A stretch of 8,701 nucleotides of DNA, taken from NCBI GenBank assembly GCA_016291275.1, contig JAEEWY010000057.1:1-8701 (forward strand). Direction: 5' to 3'. The notes beneath the pieces were generated by a model. The model worked only from the letters and a program-made list of their open reading frames with translations. It had not been told where the DNA came from and made no database searches. Source of the stretch: Methanobrevibacter sp. (GTDB lineage: Archaea; Methanobacteriota; Methanobacteria; Methanobacteriales; Methanobacteriaceae). Each line of letters opens with the position of its first letter. The stretch's first letter is position 1. This document shows, piece after piece, positions 5,837 to 8,701 of this stretch. The position numbers were made by a program, and so were the translations under genes.

Positions 5837-5903
5837 CTTTTGACTTGTTTGATTGTTTCAATTTTTGATATTCTTTTAATAAAACAAAATTTGAAACTCT
5901 TAT

Positions 5904-7610
5904 TTAAACTAATTTTTTAGCCATATAAGGACCTTTGCGTTCATAACCGAATTTACGGTAATAGTTTCTGGCTCCAATTCCGCTGATGATTAAAAGCTCT
6001 TCCTTGTTTTGGTCAATGCTTATCTCTTCAGCACGCTTCAATAGCTTTTCACCAAATCCTGTGTGCTGTCCGATATTGTTACCTTTCTGACCGATTTTTA
6101 TCATGTTTCCATAAACATGCAATTCACGCACAATAGCTGTTTTATCATCAATCTCTTCTCTATGTGCTTTTTCAGAAGGCATTCTTAATCTTAGGAATCC
6201 TGCAAGGGTCTCTTCATTCTTATCTTCAATGGATAGGAAGTGTTCCCTTCCTTCTGTTGCAATATAATCCTCTTCAAATAATTTATAATCATCAATTGAA
6301 TACTCTTCCTTGGTCTTTTTATGGCCTATTTCCCTGCATCTAATGCATTGGCAATTAATCTTTTCTTCTTCAAGACGGTTGTAGACAAGTTCTCCAAGGT
6401 TGGATTTCTTAACCCCATCTTCAATTAATGTAGATGGGATATCCCTTTGTATTCTCATTGTCCTTACCCATTTCGGCAAGATCTTTTTGATTTGAACTAT
6501 CAAGTCAACAGCCTCTTCATCACTGTATGGTCTGTATTTGCCTTCTTTCCATAATTTGTGAAGCTCACTTCCATCTGTAACAAGGCAAGGATAAATCTTA
6601 AGCATGTCTGGCTTGAAGTTCTCATTTGTGAAAATGGTTTTAAACATTTCCAAATCTTTTTCTGGGCATTGCTCTATTCTAGGTTCATCCCTTGCAAGAG
6701 GGAAAAGCCCAGGCATCATGTGCATAGCCACTTTCACTCCAGAATCCCTTAGAATCCTGTTTGCTTCAATGACATCCTCAACTGTATGCCCTCTTTTAAT
6801 CTTTTCATAGATGTGATTATGAATGGTTTGAACACCTAATTCAACCCTTGTAACTCCCATATTCAACATTCTGTCAACATGAGGTTCCTTACAGTAGTCT
6901 GGTCTGGTTTCGAATGTCATTCCAATGCATCTTACTTTAGAGCTTTCGTTAATTCTTTGAATGTCATCTATAAGCACATAATCATTTGGCGGATATGTCT
7001 TAAGGGCATTGTTGCTATATGGAGGATACTTTAAAAGGTCTTCCTTATTGAATGATTCAATATCTCCAATTTCACTTATGTTTTCAAGAATCACTCCAAA
7101 GTCGCTCATTGCCTTTAGGCATTGTGAAACGAACCATTCCTGATAGCATATGTCCTTTGAAGGGAAGGTTCCTCCCATGATGATGAGTTCAACCTTATCG
7201 ATTGGATGGCCTACCTTGTGCAATTGCTTAAGACGGTTGTAGCACTGGACATATGGATGGAACTTGAACATCCTTCCTCTAAGTGCTGCAGGTTCCTCTC
7301 CAGTATAGCTTGGAGGTGCAATGTCACTTTCAGGGCAATAGTAGCATCTTCCGTGAGGACATTGGTGCGGATGGCACATAACTGCAACGATTGCCACTCC
7401 AGAGATTGTTCTGGTTGGTTTCTTTCTTAAGAGATTTGAAACGATTTTCTTCTCTTCAAGGCTTGCATGTTCAAGGATTACAGAATTGCTCATAAATTTC
7501 TTTAGATTCCTATCTCTACAGAGCTGTCTTTTTTCCACTTCAAGCTCACGGCGAGTAGTTATCTTTCCATTTATGATATCCTCGATGATAATTCGACATG
7601 CTTCTTCCAT
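5904..7610 (-). CDS. elp3: Elp3: tRNA wobble-uridine carboxymethylation enzyme (radical SAM + GNAT)
   Basis: Elp3 makes the 5-carboxymethyl-type modification of U34 in tRNA from acetyl-CoA and S-adenosylmethionine; archaea have this subunit without the other Elongator proteins. The 568-residue protein has a basic N-terminal region. The radical-SAM motif CX9CX2C is at C79, C89 and C92, within a CPHGRCYYC context. The core includes MGGTFPS (145-151), FETRPDYC (233-240) and ELGVQT (257-262). A CxCxxC linker motif lies at C420, C422 and C425. The C-terminal GNAT domain has the acetyl-CoA loop QHTGFG (515-520) and the GARNYYRKFGY signature (546-556). The length is normal for the family. Two in-frame starts exist: ATG 7622 lacks a ribosome binding site, whereas ATG 7610 is 5 nt after GGTGA, so I take 7610; using 7622 would add four residues. 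The gene is transcribed away from the PRC-barrel gene. Confidence 0.95.
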   Translation of the reverse strand: MEEACRIIIEDIINGKITTRRELEVEKRQLCRDRNLKKFMSNSVILEHASLEEKKIVSNLLRKKPTRTISGVAIVAVMCHPHQCPHGRCYYCPESDIAPPSYTGEEPAALRGRMFKFHPYVQCYNRLKQLHKVGHPIDKVELIIMGGTFPSKDICYQEWFVSQCLKAMSDFGVILENISEIGDIESFNKEDLLKYPPYSNNALKTYPPNDYVLIDDIQRINESSKVRCIGMTFETRPDYCKEPHVDRMLNMGVTRVELGVQTIHNHIYEKIKRGHTVEDVIEANRILRDSGVKVAMHMMPGLFPLARDEPRIEQCPEKDLEMFKTIFTNENFKPDMLKIYPCLVTDGSELHKLWKEGKYRPYSDEEAVDLIVQIKKILPKWVRTMRIQRDIPSTLIEDGVKKSNLGELVYNRLEEEKINCQCIRCREIGHKKTKEEYSIDDYKLFEEDYIATEGREHFLSIEDKNEETLAGFLRLRMPSEKAHREEIDDKTAIVRELHVYGNMIKIGQKGNNIGQHTGFGEKLLKRAEEISIDQNKEELLIISGIGARNYYRKFGYERKGPYMAKKLV

Positions 7611-7615
7611 TAAGT

Positions 7616-7620
7616 TCACC
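7616..7620 (-). promoter_or_regulatory. Shine-Dalgarno GGTGA that sets the elp3 start
   Basis: On the minus strand GGTGA (7620-7616) is followed by 5 nt and ATG (7610-7608). It overlaps the upstream in-frame ATG at 7622, which has only A/T-rich DNA before it. The arrangement mirrors hacB, where an in-frame start-like codon also overlaps the ribosome binding site. Confidence 0.5.
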
Positions 7621-7750
7621 ATATAAATTTTTCAATATTTTTTTAAGATTCAATTTGTTTTCTTATTAATATATTATATTGCTTTTAAAATATTAATTTA
7701 TTTTCATATATTAATAAATCTTATTACCATTAAAAAAATATTTAGATAAG

Positions 7751-7758
7751 TTTATATA
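7751..7758 (+). promoter_or_regulatory. TATA box of the PRC-barrel gene
   Basis: TTTATATA lies 78-85 nt before the ATG. Initiation about 25 nt downstream, near 7780, implies a leader of about 55 nt, longer than that of the histone gene, and places the ATTTCAT/ATGAAAT repeats inside the transcript. Confidence 0.6.
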
Positions 7759-7791
7759 ATTTTCATTTCATATTCTTAAATAATGGGAATT

Positions 7792-7816
7792 ATGAAATGC
7801 CATAATTTCATGAAAT
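7792..7816 (+). promoter_or_regulatory. Overlapping inverted repeats in the PRC-barrel gene leader
   Basis: ATGAAAT (7792-7798) can pair with ATTTCAT (7805-7811) across a 6-nt loop, and ATTTCATGAAAT (7805-7816) is a perfect 12-nt palindrome. The three half-sites end about 20 nt before the start codon, just upstream of the ribosome binding site GAGGT (7825-7829). This may be an operator or a leader hairpin that affects translation. Confidence 0.45.
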
Positions 7817-7835
7817 TAATAATTGAGGTAATAAA

Positions 7836-8189
7836 ATGAAAATTAAACAATTATTAGGTATGATGGCTTTAGATGCTAACGCAAATGAAGTAGGTAAAAT
7901 TGATGATGCTGAATTTGATCCTCAAGAAGGTAAAATCAATGCAATAACCATTGTCCTTAAGAAAAACTTTATCTCTTCCAACAAAATCGAAATTGACTTT
8001 GAAGATGTAAAAAGCATTGGAGATTACGTTTTATTAGATAAGGAAATCAACAAAGAAGCTGCAATTGAAGAAGCTGAAAAAGCTAAAGATGCTAAAGAAG
8101 AAGTGGAAGAAGTTGAAGCTGAAATTGTTGAAGATGAAGCAGGAGCTGAAGAAGAGGCTGAAGAAGCAGCTGAAGTGGAAATAGATTAA
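7836..8189 (+). CDS. PRC-barrel domain protein with acidic C-terminal tail
   Basis: The 117-residue protein has an N-terminal PRC-barrel of about 72 residues: a MKIKQLLGMMALDANANEVGK-type opening, a DDAEFDPQEGKINAI turn and an ISSNKIEIDFEDVKSIGDYVLLD end. Small stand-alone PRC-barrel proteins are common in archaea; some haloarchaeal ones act in cell division as adaptor proteins, but nothing here proves that role. Residues 74-117 are about half Glu or Asp with most of the rest Ala, Lys and Val, a low-complexity acidic tail likely to be helical or disordered. There is no signal peptide or membrane segment. The start is supported by GAGGT 6 nt upstream. The gene is divergent from elp3 and lies 59 nt upstream of the DUF2098-like gene, with which it may be co-transcribed. 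Confidence 0.85.
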   Translation: MKIKQLLGMMALDANANEVGKIDDAEFDPQEGKINAITIVLKKNFISSNKIEIDFEDVKSIGDYVLLDKEINKEAAIEEAEKAKDAKEEVEEVEAEIVEDEAGAEEEAEEAAEVEID

Positions 8190-8248
8190 ATTTAAATTTT
8201 CATTTATTTTCTTCTTTGAAGACTTTATTAAAACCTATTGGTGATAAT

Positions 8249-8551
8249 ATGAGTTTTTGTGATATTCGAGGAGAAACAATTGATGTAGGCACTTTTATAA
8301 GATACACAGGTACTGGTACCATAAGCAAAGTTGTTGAATTGAAAGAAGAAGACAATGAGCAATGGGTAAAATTAGATGAACCTGCCTTATGGTATGCTGC
8401 CGATTCTTTAGAAGTTGTTAATGAAAAAGACATCATTGATTCAGAAAACCTTGATAAGGACACTCTTGAACAAGTCAAGGACATTAAGGAAGGCTATGAA
8501 GAACTCAATGCCAACTTAAATGATATTCAAGGTTGTGAAGGTGGAGGATAA
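8249..8551 (+). CDS. DUF2098-family small protein, function unknown
   Basis: This 100-residue protein resembles the methanogen-associated DUF2098 family. The recognisable part is VGTFIRYTGTGTISKVVELKE (13-33), followed by a Trp-Val-Lys-Leu-Asp strand (39-43) and a WYAADSLEV end (48-56), which suggests a small beta-barrel fold. The rest is a charged, probably helical segment that ends in GCEGGG, with Cys at 96; the only other Cys is C4. ATG 8249 follows GGTGA (8240-8244) at 4 nt and is preferred. A TTG at 8216 would add 11 residues and has no ribosome binding site. The gene lies close behind the PRC-barrel gene. No reaction or partner is known to me; the family assignment is from pattern memory and not from a search. 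Confidence 0.78.
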   Translation: MSFCDIRGETIDVGTFIRYTGTGTISKVVELKEEDNEQWVKLDEPALWYAADSLEVVNEKDIIDSENLDKDTLEQVKDIKEGYEELNANLNDIQGCEGGG

Positions 8552-8597
8552 TTCTCCTCTTTCTTTATTTTTTCTTTTTTTTAAAATTTTTTTATTA
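8543..8597 (+). terminator. Hairpin terminator of the DUF2098 gene, with the stop codon as its loop
   Basis: GGAGGA (8543-8548) pairs with TTCTCC (8552-8557) through one G-T pair, and the 3-nt loop TAA is the stop codon (8549-8551). A long T-rich tract with runs of 6 to 8 T follows (8567-8592). Beyond it, up to the window end, the only structure seen is ATAATTAT-TTA-ATAATTAT at 8672-8690. Confidence 0.6.
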
Positions 8598-8701
8598 TTG
8601 AAATCAAAATATATCTATTTTTCAATTTTTTCATATATTTTTTTAGATTTATTTTTTTAAATATTGAAGATATAATTATTTAATAATTATGTGAGATTTT
8701 T

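Noticed and set aside
6558..6810. Short plus-strand frames inside elp3
   Set aside because: Both are opposite conserved radical-SAM coding sequence and have no recognisable product.
8216..8248. TTG start 11 codons upstream for the DUF2098 gene
   Set aside because: No ribosome binding site precedes it, while ATG 8249 has GGTGA 4 nt upstream and the family similarity begins after it.
8672..8690. ATAATTAT-TTA-ATAATTAT palindrome as a regulatory site
   Set aside because: It is pure A/T in very AT-rich DNA at the window edge, with no gene visible beyond it to give context.

Overview
The window looks like chromosome of a methanogenic archaeon of the order Methanobacteriales, most likely Methanobrevibacter or a close relative. 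The evidence is very AT-rich DNA with even more AT-rich spacers, archaeal TATA boxes, strong GGAGGTGA-type ribosome binding sites, an HMf-type histone, and genes for methanopterin synthesis (mptG) and coenzyme B synthesis (homoaconitase small subunit). The two tRNA genes have no encoded CCA and stand out as GC-rich islands. The genus is inferred from protein resemblance and composition; no search was run.

Layout. Positions 1-456 hold the 3' part of mptG. Positions 554-1039 hold hacB. A 419-nt gene-free stretch follows. Positions 1459-2100 hold an archaeal zinc-ribbon protein of the HVO_0476/COG1326 type, and 2190-3464 hold the tRNA ms2t6A37 methylthiotransferase. A 639-nt, extremely T-rich spacer with degenerate repeats leads to the histone gene (4104-4304), which has a classical promoter and a strong hairpin terminator. 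A 378-nt spacer with imperfect tandem repeats and a small inverted repeat precedes a two-gene tRNA operon, tRNA-Val(GAC) and tRNA-Phe(GAA). On the minus strand lie deoC (4912-5637) and elp3 (5904-7610). Reading rightward again are a PRC-barrel protein with an acidic tail (7836-8189) and a small DUF2098-like protein (8249-8551).

How the genes fit together. Most are housekeeping genes: cofactor synthesis, chromatin, tRNAs, tRNA modification and sugar-phosphate metabolism. Two radical-SAM tRNA anticodon-loop modifiers (the methylthiotransferase and Elp3) flank the tRNA genes, but neither encoded tRNA is an expected substrate of either enzyme. No mobile element, CRISPR array, phage gene or defence system is visible. 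The most interesting points are regulatory: a TTCATGAA palindrome shared by the deoC and PRC-barrel control regions, terminator-like hairpins that include the stop codon of three genes, a repeated element in the deoC leader, and a few unexplained structured spots in the spacers.
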